A DNA stretch of 64,000 bases. It comes from Arenibacter sp. F26102 (GTDB taxonomy: Bacteria > Bacteroidota > Bacteroidia > Flavobacteriales > Flavobacteriaceae). The position numbers and the translations under genes are program-made. Shown one piece after another: positions 38,302 through 47,487 of this stretch. How positions within the stretch are numbered: position 1 is the first letter of the stretch; the number at the start of each line of letters is the position of its first letter. Where the stretch lies: contig NZ_JALKBC010000011.1 of assembly GCF_023015865.1 (NCBI RefSeq), forward strand, positions 1 through 64,000, in the 5' to 3' direction. Under the pieces are notes generated by a model. That model ran no database searches. It worked only from the letters and a program-made list of their open reading frames with translations, and had not been told where the DNA came from.

Positions 38302-39381
38302 ATGAAAATACTTATTTTATTACCTACCGATTCTATGGGAGGGGCCGAACAATATTTGCAAATGATCGCTACATTCCATAAAGAAGCTTCTGTAGAAATA
38401 TATTTTCTTCACACCTCTGCACAAAAATCATGGAAAGATTCCAAGAAGCATATCCAACTTATTTATCCCAAAAGCAGGAGTAAGTTTTTAAATGTTTTGA
38501 GGTTTGTTTTTGACGCTAAATATAGAACAAGAAAAAAATATGACTATATTTTCACTTCTCACGTATACACTACTGGTATAGTGGGGATTATGTTACGATT
38601 AAATCTATTAAATACTAAAAATTTTGTCGCAAGAGAATCCACCTCTATATTCCTTAGATTTAAAGGCATAAAACTCCTTTCCTATAAAATCTTTTATTGG
38701 ATGGCCTATAAGAAAGTAGACCTATTAATTTGCCAAACTCAATTAATGAAAAATCAACTAATCGACGGTTTTGCAGGAATAGATAGAATCACCAACCTAA
38801 AGGTTATTCCAAATCCTATTGATTTTCCACTGATAAAGGAACGGGAGAATAATCCAATTAATGAAACATTACCAAATAATTATATAATTTCTGCAGGAAG
38901 GTTAATACCAGAAAAGGGATATGATATTCTAATTACTTCATTTGCTGAATTGAAGCACAACTTTCCGCAATTAAAATTAATAATTTTAGGAGATGGATAT
39001 TTAATAAGTGAATTAAAAAATCTAGTGGCTAAGTTGGCATTGGAGAAAGATGTTTTGTTTAATGGGTTTGTCAATAACGTTTATCCCTATTTCAAAAATG
39101 CGTCAGTATGCATTGTATCGTCAAGAATGGAAGGGTTTCCCAATGTGCTGTTGCAAATGATGTCACAAAACTCGCGAGTAGTATCCACAACATGTGCAGG
39201 AGGAATTAGTGATATCCCAGGAATTTTCTTAGCGGAACCTAATAACGTAAATTCATTAACCCTAGCAATCCAAGGCGCTCTGACATCCAAATCTGACAAA
39301 CGTATTGTTTTTGATGAATATTTAAAAAAGCGGGATATATTGAATTTTATGACGACCGTGAAGAAATTTTTAAGCCATTGA
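38302..39381 (+). CDS. Glycosyltransferase family 4
   Basis: 359 residues. Starts ILLPTDSMGGAEQYLQM, then SAGRLIPEKGYDILI (about 195-210) and an EX7-type motif in SRMEGFPNVLLQMMSQ, where the second acidic residue is replaced by Gln. Same subfamily as the preceding gene (about 90 bases upstream), perhaps an old duplication. Donor unknown. Confidence 0.86.
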   Translation: MKILILLPTDSMGGAEQYLQMIATFHKEASVEIYFLHTSAQKSWKDSKKHIQLIYPKSRSKFLNVLRFVFDAKYRTRKKYDYIFTSHVYTTGIVGIMLRLNLLNTKNFVARESTSIFLRFKGIKLLSYKIFYWMAYKKVDLLICQTQLMKNQLIDGFAGIDRITNLKVIPNPIDFPLIKERENNPINETLPNNYIISAGRLIPEKGYDILITSFAELKHNFPQLKLIILGDGYLISELKNLVAKLALEKDVLFNGFVNNVYPYFKNASVCIVSSRMEGFPNVLLQMMSQNSRVVSTTCAGGISDIPGIFLAEPNNVNSLTLAIQGALTSKSDKRIVFDEYLKKRDILNFMTTVKKFLSH

Positions 39382-39675
39382 TTCAGCTGTAAACAGCTGT
39401 AACTGTAATCTTAAAAATTAAATAAGACCCTTCATTATCAATGTAATAAACATAACTTCCAATGTTGTGTTTGTGAGAATATTGGCAATAATAAAAGATA
39501 AGTCTTTGCCAATTTTAACTTTTTACAAATTCTATAAAGTCAATCAATTAACCAATGGAGCACATAAAAAAAAAACTTATTTTTACGATTATGGAACCTC
39601 ACTAACAGCATGGCAATCGATATAATTAAAATAACTATTAATAATCAAATTTTAAAGACTTTTCAAAACTGAAAA

Positions 39676-40818
39676 ATGCAAAATCCCAAAATTCTTATCA
39701 TTTGTTCTTTAGGTAATTCCTTGATTAATTTCAGAGGAGATTTTATTGCCACTCTTATTCAAAATAATTTTGAGGTTTGGTGTGCCGCACCGGAATTCGA
39801 TGATATTGAAACCATTGATGCCCTTAAAGTGCTTGGAGCAAAAACAATTACCTATACTTTAGAAAGTGATGGCTTAAATCCAATCAAAGATCTACAAAGT
39901 ATTAAGGATTTGAAGGCTATTATAAAGAAAAATAAAATAGACATTGTATTCCCGTACACCATTAAACCAGTAATATATAGTTCTATAGCTGCAAGAAAAT
40001 TCAATATCCCAGTCTATTCCTTGATAACGGGTCTGGGATTTACTTTTAGCGGAGTAACATTGAAGGCAAAATTTCTACAATTAATCACGCAATTTCTATA
40101 TCGTGAAGCTCTTAAAAAAAATGAAGCAGTAATTTTCCAAAATAAGGATGATCAGAATCTTTTCATAGATAAAAAAATAATCACTGAAAAACAAAAATCA
40201 TATGTAGTTGACGGTTCAGGAATAAATTTAAAAAGATTTAAATTTAGAGTACATAATAGAGATAATGACGACACTATTAAGTTTATTATCATTGGAAGAT
40301 TAATAAAAGAAAAAGGTGTAGAACTTTTCCTAGAAGCTGCCAAAACATTAAAACAAGAATATCCCAAGGCGGAATTCCACTTAATTGGCAACCCCCCGGA
40401 TAATAACTCATCCGCTGTTTCAATGGATTATCTGGATTTATTACATAAAGACAAGATTATTCACTATCATGGCCACCAGGATAATGTGATACCCATACTA
40501 TCGGAAGCGGACGTTTTTGTTTTACCTTCCTATTATAGGGAGGGTGTGCCCAGATCTATTTTAGAAGCACTATCTATAGGTATGCCGATAATTACCACAA
40601 TGATGCCCGGTTGTAGGGAGACTATTATTCCAGATAAAAATGGCATTTTAATTCCCCCCAAGGAATTAGATCCGTTGACAAATGCAATGAAGTATTTTTT
40701 AGATAATCCACAACAAATAGCGATTATGGGGAAAAATAGTAGGGAATTGGCCGAGTCTAAATTTGATGTCGATTTGATCAATTCAAAATTGCTTAAAATT
40801 ATAAATCCAAAACAGTGA
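39676..40818 (+). CDS. Glycosyltransferase family 4 (PglA/WbpT-like)
   Basis: 380 residues. The N-terminal pattern SLINFRGDFIATLI, then AYSLITGLGFTF-like VYSLITGLGFTFSG, and RLIKEKGVELFLEA plus EX7E in YREGVPRSILEALSIG are typical of the GT4 group that adds HexNAc to a lipid-linked first sugar (PglA in Campylobacter). Followed by the PglC-like initiating enzyme with a 4-base overlap, the same gene pair as in N-glycosylation and O-antigen loci. A 294-base gap precedes it; no gene recognised there. Confidence 0.86.
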   Translation: MQNPKILIICSLGNSLINFRGDFIATLIQNNFEVWCAAPEFDDIETIDALKVLGAKTITYTLESDGLNPIKDLQSIKDLKAIIKKNKIDIVFPYTIKPVIYSSIAARKFNIPVYSLITGLGFTFSGVTLKAKFLQLITQFLYREALKKNEAVIFQNKDDQNLFIDKKIITEKQKSYVVDGSGINLKRFKFRVHNRDNDDTIKFIIIGRLIKEKGVELFLEAAKTLKQEYPKAEFHLIGNPPDNNSSAVSMDYLDLLHKDKIIHYHGHQDNVIPILSEADVFVLPSYYREGVPRSILEALSIGMPIITTMMPGCRETIIPDKNGILIPPKELDPLTNAMKYFLDNPQQIAIMGKNSRELAESKFDVDLINSKLLKIINPKQ

Positions 40819-41423
40819 GAATGTATCGAACATATTTAAAAAGAATTCTCGACTTAATTATTGCATCAACCGGTTTTATAATATTACTTCCGGTATTTCT
40901 GCTCATTACAGTGTTTCTTTTTTTTACCAACAATGGCGAACCATTTTTTTACCAAACAAGACCTGGAAAGGATGAAAAACTCTTTAATATTATAAAGTTC
41001 AAATCCATGAACGATAAAAAAGATAAAAATGGGGAGTTGTTGCCAGATGAAAAACGCCTCACCAGAATAGGGCTGTTTGTGCGCAAAACTTCTTTGGACG
41101 AAATACCTCAATTATTAAATGTAATCAAAGGAGATATGTCACTAATCGGACCAAGGCCATTATTAATTTCATATCTCCCACTTTACAATGCTCAACAACG
41201 TAAAAGGCACCTTATCAAACCAGGTATAACAGGCTGGGCTCAGGTCAATGGCAGAAATGCCATATCCTGGCAACAAAAATTTGAATATGACGTTTGGTAT
41301 GTTGAGAACTGTTCTTTCCTTTTGGATTTTAAAATATTTTGGCTAACGGCCTTAAAGGTTATCAAAAGGGATGGTATCTCTTCCAATACGAGTGCAACTA
41401 TGGAGTTTTTTACCGGTAACTAA
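40815..41423 (+). CDS. Initiating phosphoglycosyl transferase (PglC-like sugar transferase)
   Basis: 202 residues: a re-entrant membrane helix near residues 14-36, then the bacterial sugar-transferase domain with FYQTRPGKDEKLFNIIKFKS, LRKTSLDE-type VRKTSLDEIPQLLNVIKGD (catalytic Asp-Glu) and MSLIGPRPLL, closing RHLIKPGITGWAQVNGRN. Small PglC-type size, lacking the WbaP/WcaJ N-terminal region. Transfers a phosphosugar, probably the bacillosamine-type sugar made by the 11506-14566 genes, to undecaprenyl phosphate. Confidence 0.92.
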   Translation: MRMYRTYLKRILDLIIASTGFIILLPVFLLITVFLFFTNNGEPFFYQTRPGKDEKLFNIIKFKSMNDKKDKNGELLPDEKRLTRIGLFVRKTSLDEIPQLLNVIKGDMSLIGPRPLLISYLPLYNAQQRKRHLIKPGITGWAQVNGRNAISWQQKFEYDVWYVENCSFLLDFKIFWLTALKVIKRDGISSNTSATMEFFTGN

Positions 41424-41430
41424 ATCAAAA

Positions 41431-42450
41431 ATGAGACTAAGCATCGTTATTCCATGTTATAACATGGAAAAATACCTACCTAAATGCGTTGATAGCCTTT
41501 TTGCCCAGGATGTTGACCCCTCTGTGTTTGAAGTCATTATAGTCAATGATGAATCTAAAGATACGACCTACGAAATCGCACTTGCATATCAATTAAAATA
41601 TCCAAATATCAAGGTTATTGACAAAAAAAATGCCGGAGTTGGCGCAGCGCGTAACTCAGGCTTGGACAAGTCCACTGGCACCTATGTCTATTTTTTGGAC
41701 CCCGATGACTATTTGGCCAAAAATGTGTTGGGAATGCTTTTAAAAACTATTGAAGAATATAATCTGGATATTTTATGTTTCAATAGTCTAGATGTTGCAG
41801 ATGACAGCAAACATAATTCTAGTACTAATATTGATTCAATTGAAGCACCGGTAGTAAAGGATGGCATCACTTATATAGCTTCCAATAAATACCGCAATGA
41901 AATATGGTGGTTTCTTATCAAAAGAGAGTTTATACTAGACTCCAACATCCGTTTTATTGAGGGAAAATGGATGGAAGATGCAATATTGTCCGCACAATTA
42001 TTTTGCAAGGCAAAAAAAATGGCCCACCTTGATCTGGACGCACATAGGTATCGTATTTTGCCTACTTCCGCCATGCGTAATAAAAGCCCTGAACATTACA
42101 ACAAAGTCATTTTTGATAACGCTAATGCTGCCCATTCATTTGACCAACTAATCAAAAGCATCCCAGCCAACCATAAAAATTCCGATGAATGTATTAAACG
42201 TTTAAAGACTAGACAACAGTCCTTCGTTTTCTTTCTATTGGTTCGTTTAATGAAATCCGATATTCCCATAAATAAAATTCCAGATATGCTTTTTGGATTT
42301 GAAAAAATTGATGCCTACCCCCTTAAAAAATTTCTGGGTAAAGACTATCATGGTTTTAGTTATTCATTTATGGTCTATATCTTTAACCATAAACCTTTAA
42401 TCAACCCTTTTATCAAAATATTTAGAACTTTTTATAACTTAGCACGATGA
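41431..42450 (+). CDS. Glycosyltransferase family 2
   Basis: 339 residues from the ATG at 41431. An upstream in-frame start at 41371 would overlap the previous gene by 53 bases and add a non-conserved leader, so the later start is chosen; it leaves a 7-base gap and begins with the family's first strand (LSIVIPCYNMEKYL). Donor site DESKDT and DXD-type motif FLDPDDYL (about 90). The C-terminal half is helical. Inverting GT-A transferase; sugar unknown. The stop overlaps the next ATG. Confidence 0.88.
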   Translation: MRLSIVIPCYNMEKYLPKCVDSLFAQDVDPSVFEVIIVNDESKDTTYEIALAYQLKYPNIKVIDKKNAGVGAARNSGLDKSTGTYVYFLDPDDYLAKNVLGMLLKTIEEYNLDILCFNSLDVADDSKHNSSTNIDSIEAPVVKDGITYIASNKYRNEIWWFLIKREFILDSNIRFIEGKWMEDAILSAQLFCKAKKMAHLDLDAHRYRILPTSAMRNKSPEHYNKVIFDNANAAHSFDQLIKSIPANHKNSDECIKRLKTRQQSFVFFLLVRLMKSDIPINKIPDMLFGFEKIDAYPLKKFLGKDYHGFSYSFMVYIFNHKPLINPFIKIFRTFYNLAR

Positions 42451-43415
42451 ATATACTGATAACATCTGCAGGTAGGCGGGTATCCTTGGTAAGAGCCTTC
42501 CAGAAGGAAATAAAGAAATTAGTCCCGCATGGGAAGGTATTCGCCGCCGATGCCGACCCTGAGGCATCTGCGGCCTGTCATGTAGCCGATGGTTATATAG
42601 AAGTCCCCCTTTTAAATAAACCTGATTATATTGAAAAGATAATTGATTTCTGCAAGGCCAATGGTATTAAATTAATAATCCCAACTATAGATACAGAACT
42701 TATGGTATTGGCTCAAAATGAGCAATTGTTTAAAACCAACGATATTCATGTGGTGATTTCTTCTGAAGGGTTTATTCATAAATGTAGGGACAAAAGGATA
42801 ATCCATGATTTCTTTGAGTCCAAAGGAGTGGCTAGAGCCAAGGAATACACCAAGGATAACTATAGTCTTCCATTGTACATTAAACCTTTGGATGGGAGCC
42901 GTAGTGTTGATAACTACATCATTAAATCCAAATCTGAATTAAGGGAGTATCATTTTAAAAATGATAAATTAATGTTCTTAGAATATTTAGACCACAATGA
43001 ATATGAGGAGTTTACCTGTGATCTTTACTATGACAAGAAAAATATCCTAAAATGTGTGGTGCCTAGAAAACGGATTGAAGTACGGGATGGAGAAGTCAAT
43101 AAAGCACTTACTTTATATAATGAACTAGTGCCCTATATTAGAGAACACCTGAACTATATTGAAGGGGCAAGAGGTTGTTTGACCTCACAATTCTTTAAAC
43201 ACAAGAATAACAATAATATTTATGGTATAGAAATAAACCCTAGGTTTGGTGGTGGATTTCCCCTCTCCTATCTAGCCGGAGCCAATTTTCCCAAATGGAT
43301 TATTCAAGAGTATCTCTTTGACCTAGAGATCAAAGAAAGCTTTGATGTATGGGAAAGCAACTTATTAATGATTAGATATGATGACGAAATCTTAGTTCAT
43401 GGATATCAAGGTTGA
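42447..43415 (+). CDS. ATP-grasp protein (carbamoyl-phosphate-synthase-like)
   Basis: 322 residues. Starts ILITSAGRRVSLVRAFQKE and continues VFAADADPEASAACHVADGYI (pre-ATP-grasp domain), then YIKPLDGSRSVDNYII, FLEYLDHNEYEEFTCDLYY and EINPRFGGGFPLSYLAGA, the metal-binding Glu and Asn of ATP-grasp enzymes. Its 3' end overlaps a HAD phosphatase gene by 17 bases; this ATP-grasp/HAD pair recurs in Bacteroidota capsule loci. Acceptor and acid unknown. Confidence 0.82.
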   Translation: MNILITSAGRRVSLVRAFQKEIKKLVPHGKVFAADADPEASAACHVADGYIEVPLLNKPDYIEKIIDFCKANGIKLIIPTIDTELMVLAQNEQLFKTNDIHVVISSEGFIHKCRDKRIIHDFFESKGVARAKEYTKDNYSLPLYIKPLDGSRSVDNYIIKSKSELREYHFKNDKLMFLEYLDHNEYEEFTCDLYYDKKNILKCVVPRKRIEVRDGEVNKALTLYNELVPYIREHLNYIEGARGCLTSQFFKHKNNNNIYGIEINPRFGGGFPLSYLAGANFPKWIIQEYLFDLEIKESFDVWESNLLMIRYDDEILVHGYQG

Positions 43416-44055
43416 CAATAAAACCATTATCGTATTCGATTTGGATGACACTCTCTACAATGAAATTGAATTTCTAAAATCGGCGTACAGGGAAATTGCC
43501 CAAAATTTGGAAAAAGAGAACTGGCATAGTCTTTATATAAAAATGTTCTCCTTATATAGAAATAAAATGGATGTTTTTGAGTTTATACATAAGCATTACA
43601 AGGTATCTAAGTCAACTTTAATTACGGAATACAGGGAACACAAACCGGACATTGAATTATTTGAAGGAGTTTTGGAAACCTTACAAAACATTAAAAAAAA
43701 CAAAGGTAAAATTGGCTTAATAACCGACGGGAGACAAAAGACACAAACTAACAAAATAGAGGCTCTTGATCTTACTTCCTTTTTGGATTGTATCGTTATT
43801 TCGCAAGAAATTGGCACCGAGAAACCTAATCTAAATAATTACAAAATTTTAGAATCGACCTTCGGTAAAGGTACATACTATTATATAGCGGACAATTTAA
43901 AAAAAGATTTTATAACTCCCAATGCTCTGGGATGGAACACCATTGGCATAATGGACAATGGATTAAACATCCATAACGATGCCTACTTATATCAAGCAGA
44001 AAAATATCCCCCAAAAGTATTTTTATCCTCTTTCTTGGAACTAACAATCACATGA
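43399..44055 (+). CDS. HAD-superfamily phosphatase
   Basis: 218 residues. HAD motif I VFDLDDTLYNE (Asp nucleophile about residue 15), motif II LITDGRQKT, motif III Lys in GTEKPN, and motif IV YIADNLKKDF. Cap domain of the C1 type between residues 20 and 90. Probably dephosphorylates a sugar or acyl phosphate made with the overlapping ATP-grasp enzyme. A 93-base gap follows. Confidence 0.85.
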   Translation: MDIKVDNKTIIVFDLDDTLYNEIEFLKSAYREIAQNLEKENWHSLYIKMFSLYRNKMDVFEFIHKHYKVSKSTLITEYREHKPDIELFEGVLETLQNIKKNKGKIGLITDGRQKTQTNKIEALDLTSFLDCIVISQEIGTEKPNLNNYKILESTFGKGTYYYIADNLKKDFITPNALGWNTIGIMDNGLNIHNDAYLYQAEKYPPKVFLSSFLELTIT

Positions 44056-44148
44056 GGTAAGAATAATAATTACATTGATTTTAAAGCCAACCTGGAATAC
44101 CAGTTGAACAGAGATCGATACAGCTAAACTTGGACGAATAAATATTTA

Positions 44149-45210
44149 ATGCACATGATAGAAACCATAATCAACAAAAAAGACTGGAATGCTATACTAA
44201 AGACTGTAGATTTTTACGACTTTTATCATACCTACGAATACCATCAGATATCCAAAAAAGAAGGAGAATGCCCTACTCTAATCACGTATACAGAAAACGA
44301 TAAGATCATTGCTCTCCCATTAGTTCTTCGTAGGGTACCGGATACCCGATATGAGGACTTCACCTCTGTATATGGATATGCCGGACCCGTTACAAAAAAC
44401 ATTGATGATAACTTTGACAATTCCCGGTTCATCAAGGAATTCAGAAAATATTTAATCGATAATAATATTATTTCCGTCTTCTCCAGGCTAAATCCTTTTA
44501 TTCCCTACCAAGATATATGCTTAAATACTTTTGGCGAAATATCCGCCCTAAGCCTTATCGTAAATATAGATGTTACCGATAATTTAGAAAACCAAAGGAA
44601 ATCATATCACAAAAGGTTGAGGACACATATCAACAAAGCCCGTAGGTATTGTTATGTCAAGGCTGCAGAAACTAAAGATGAAGTACTACAATATATTGAT
44701 TTGTATTACGACACTATGAAACGGGTAAATGCAAAAAAGAAGTATTTCTTTGAACATGATTATTTCTTTAAACTTTTGGAATCGAAAGATTTTAATACCA
44801 GGATACTATTGACCATCGAGAACGAATCCAACAAAGTAATCGCCGGAGCCATGTTCATTGAAACCAATAAAATTGTTCAATACCATCTTTCTGGCTCGGA
44901 TATTTCATATATGCATTTATATCCTATAAAGCTATTGATCGATGAAATGAGAATTATTTCTACTCAAGAAAACTGTAAGTTTTTTAATCTTGGCGGAGGG
45001 GTAGGCAGCAAAGAGGATTCCCTGTTTTACTTCAAATCAAGTTTTTCAAATGATTTTAAAAATTTCACCATTTGGAAATGTATAAGCGATATTGAAAAGT
45101 ACGAAGCATTAATTATAGAAAAAAAACAGCCGGATTGTCAGATTTTTGAAAAAAATTGCATCAACTACTTTCCCTGCTACCGTTGTGAGGGCTCAAACCA
45201 TATATTATGA
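44149..45210 (+). CDS. FemAB/BioF2-like GNAT acyl- or aminoacyltransferase
   Basis: 353 residues. Two GNAT-like halves: an N-terminal part (YEYHQISKKEGECPTLITY, VYGYAGPVTKN) and a core with KRLRTHINKARR, then AGAMFIETNKIVQYHLSGSD and FNLGGGVGSKEDSLFYFKSSF, the typical C-terminal signature of peptidoglycan-bridge FemAB-like proteins found in glycan loci. Likely transfers an acyl or aminoacyl group to a sugar amine. Overlaps the first array gene by ATGA, linking it to the array. ATG at 44155 is an alternative start. Confidence 0.8.
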   Translation: MHMIETIINKKDWNAILKTVDFYDFYHTYEYHQISKKEGECPTLITYTENDKIIALPLVLRRVPDTRYEDFTSVYGYAGPVTKNIDDNFDNSRFIKEFRKYLIDNNIISVFSRLNPFIPYQDICLNTFGEISALSLIVNIDVTDNLENQRKSYHKRLRTHINKARRYCYVKAAETKDEVLQYIDLYYDTMKRVNAKKKYFFEHDYFFKLLESKDFNTRILLTIENESNKVIAGAMFIETNKIVQYHLSGSDISYMHLYPIKLLIDEMRIISTQENCKFFNLGGGVGSKEDSLFYFKSSFSNDFKNFTIWKCISDIEKYEALIIEKKQPDCQIFEKNCINYFPCYRCEGSNHIL

Positions 45211-46445
45211 ATAAAAATCCGTTTTCTTCGAAAACGTTTACCACTACTTGGGTTGAACATTTTAGATCATTGACCCAAATATTGACATTCCATTTTATAA
45301 ACGGAATCAGCTTTTTTAAACATCCCTTTTTACCCCTATATACCAACGTAGGTAGATATATGACCAAGGGTATATATTATATATTGAAAGAACCCCAATC
45401 CGATAATTTTGGCAAAAAGGTGTTTCTTATTTATGATATCCCGGTTTATTTTGAAATAAATACAAAAATTGAAAACAAAAATCTAAAACTACATAGGGTA
45501 AAACAATATCCTGGATTCCTAATCCGTTTTCAAAACTATTCCGGTTTTGAAAATTATCTCTCCTCAGTTTTTAGTAAAAATAGCAGACAAAAGTTAAATA
45601 GATATAAAAAGAGGCTTGAGTTGTGTTTTGATATTTCCTACAAAATTTACTATGGCAATATTAGTAAAGAGGAATATGACGTTATTTTTAGAAGTTTTCA
45701 TACTCTGTTAACTAAAAGATTTCAAGATAAACAAATAGCAAATAATAACTTAGATCCGAAGGAATGGAATTTTTATTATGAGGTTGTTTATCCCTTGATT
45801 TTAGAGAAAAAAGCATCCCTATACGTGATTTACAATAGAGAAACACCAATTAGTGTTAGGCTTAATTACTATTCGGACGAAACGATTTTTGATGCCATTA
45901 CCGTATTTGATATAGATTATAATAAGTTTCATCTAGGCAAGGTTTCTATTATGAAAATGTTGGAATGGGCATTTGAAAAAAATTATGCTGTCTTTGATTT
46001 TTCCAAAGGTTATTATGATTATAAAGAAAGTTGGAGTGATTTCAAGTACGATTTTGAATATCATATTTACTATAATTCCAATTCCCTGGCCTCTTTTACA
46101 TTGTCAAAATTGCTACAGCTCTTTTATAAAGGCAAGCAATATTTAAGGGAAAAAAACATAAATGAACATCTACACAGATTAACTTATATGTTGGATAATA
46201 AAGCATCAAAACCACTTCCTAAATTTACTGTAAATGATATTACTGAAGAATTAATGAAAGAAAACACAGAAATAGAGAAAATTTGTATTGACCAACATAG
46301 CTACTTAAAACAAATTGTCTTCGAGTTTTTATTCCTTAACTCGGAATCTCAGAAAGATGTTGCATTATTTATTTCAAAGAACCAACCTAATACTTATTAT
46401 ATCATAGGTGACAAATATAAGAAACAAATTATCATATCAAAATAA
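45207..46445 (+). CDS. GNAT/BioF2-like acyltransferase, array copy 1
   Basis: 412 residues. First of a series of paralogues. Shared features: FSKNSRQKLNRYKKRLE basic stretch, YYGNISKEEYDVIF, a KRFQDK helix, ASLYVIYNRETPISVRLNYY, DIDYNKFHLGKVSIMKMLEWA, and FDFSKGYYDYKESWSDF, the GNAT-like acyl-carrier binding region. A linker follows, then the array-specific C-terminal module (YLKQIVFEFLFLNSE to the end). No signal peptide or membrane helix, so cytosolic. Substrate unknown; context suggests modification of the lipid-linked repeat unit. Confidence 0.75.
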   Translation: MNKNPFSSKTFTTTWVEHFRSLTQILTFHFINGISFFKHPFLPLYTNVGRYMTKGIYYILKEPQSDNFGKKVFLIYDIPVYFEINTKIENKNLKLHRVKQYPGFLIRFQNYSGFENYLSSVFSKNSRQKLNRYKKRLELCFDISYKIYYGNISKEEYDVIFRSFHTLLTKRFQDKQIANNNLDPKEWNFYYEVVYPLILEKKASLYVIYNRETPISVRLNYYSDETIFDAITVFDIDYNKFHLGKVSIMKMLEWAFEKNYAVFDFSKGYYDYKESWSDFKYDFEYHIYYNSNSLASFTLSKLLQLFYKGKQYLREKNINEHLHRLTYMLDNKASKPLPKFTVNDITEELMKENTEIEKICIDQHSYLKQIVFEFLFLNSESQKDVALFISKNQPNTYYIIGDKYKKQIIISK

Positions 46446-46455
46446 TGAATAGGAC

Positions 46456-47487
46456 ATGAGGTCAAAAAGCATAAATCAACATAATTACTATTCCGATCTC
46501 TACGAAAAAAAACTCGTTAACTATGTATATGAAACGATTTGCATCCGCAATGCTTATGAAAGAATCCTTAAATTACAAGCACCAAAAAAATTAATACAAA
46601 TTTGGGTATCTATGTTTTGGAATTTTTCCCCTCCTCCCTAAAAGGCACATTAAATCAGGAATTAGAGTGTACCAAAAAATTTCAAAAATTAGGTTTTGCA
46701 ATTAACCTAAATGGAATAAAAAATGTCAAAGATTATCTAGTTCATCAATTTAAAACTACGCAAAGAATAGGGTTATTACAATTCCTGAAAACTTATAGTC
46801 CAGTATTTAATTAATGCTTTGCCCCAAATGCTGATAAAACGGTTTGAACAACTTAATGATGGAAACATGATCTTGGAAAATTGGGACTATTACTTGAATA
46901 CCTTTAGGAGTACAATAAATTGCAAACAAGGTTCATTATTTGTTATTTGCATTGAGAATAAACTGACTGAAATTTACAAACAAGTGTAATGGTGCATTGA
47001 CAATAATATTATAATTTTTGATATGGGATACGGTAACTTTGAATATAAAAAAAGGTGGTGCAATCGGGAATGCCAATTTGAATACCATCTTTATCGCAAT
47101 AAAAATGCCATACTTACCAAAACCATTGCTTTTGCAATTAAGAAATTCATTACCCTAAAACAGTTCTTAAGGGAAAAAAAACTGACGGACAAGATTTACA
47201 AACTAAGCTTCCTTTTAAAAGGTATAAAAAATAAGGGTACTCTAAATATTAGTTATGAATTTTCCGAATTAAATCAGGAATTGGAGGAACTTGATTTAGC
47301 TAATATTGATTTCAAGCTCCCTCCCATTACCTTTTTAAAATCTATAATATTTGATTTTTTGTACTTTAATAATGGAAAATTAGTGAATATAAGAGTTCAA
47401 CAAGCTAAAAATAACCAGTCAAACTTTATTATCGAGGGGAAATCCACCACCCGAACCGCCACAATAAAAAACTTGTACCAAAAATAA
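46456..47487 (+). pseudogene. Broken GNAT/BioF2-like array copy 2
   Basis: Begins intact (MRSKSINQHNYYSDLYEKKL) but frameshifts near 46605-46620 into LEFFPSSLKGTLNQELECTK and continues FQKLGFAINLNGIKNVKDYL. It stops at 46812-46814, lacks about 40 residues, resumes with NALPQMLIKRFEQ and NWDYYLNTF, loses a second segment including the SFDIDYSKF region, has a TAA near 46987, and continues as WCIDNN, FDMGYGNFEYKKRW to the conserved C-terminal module. At least three independent lesions, so it is old and dead. Only the last part (47023-47487) is still open. Confidence 0.85.

Noticed and set aside
39384-39406. Short direct repeat CAGCTGTAA/ACAGCTGTAA in the gap before the PglA-like gene
   Set aside because: Too short and not placed as an operator or terminator; the 294-base gap otherwise shows nothing.
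41371-41430. Upstream start for the GT2 gene
   Set aside because: Would overlap the PglC-like gene by 53 bases and add a non-conserved leader; ATG at 41431 fits the family start.
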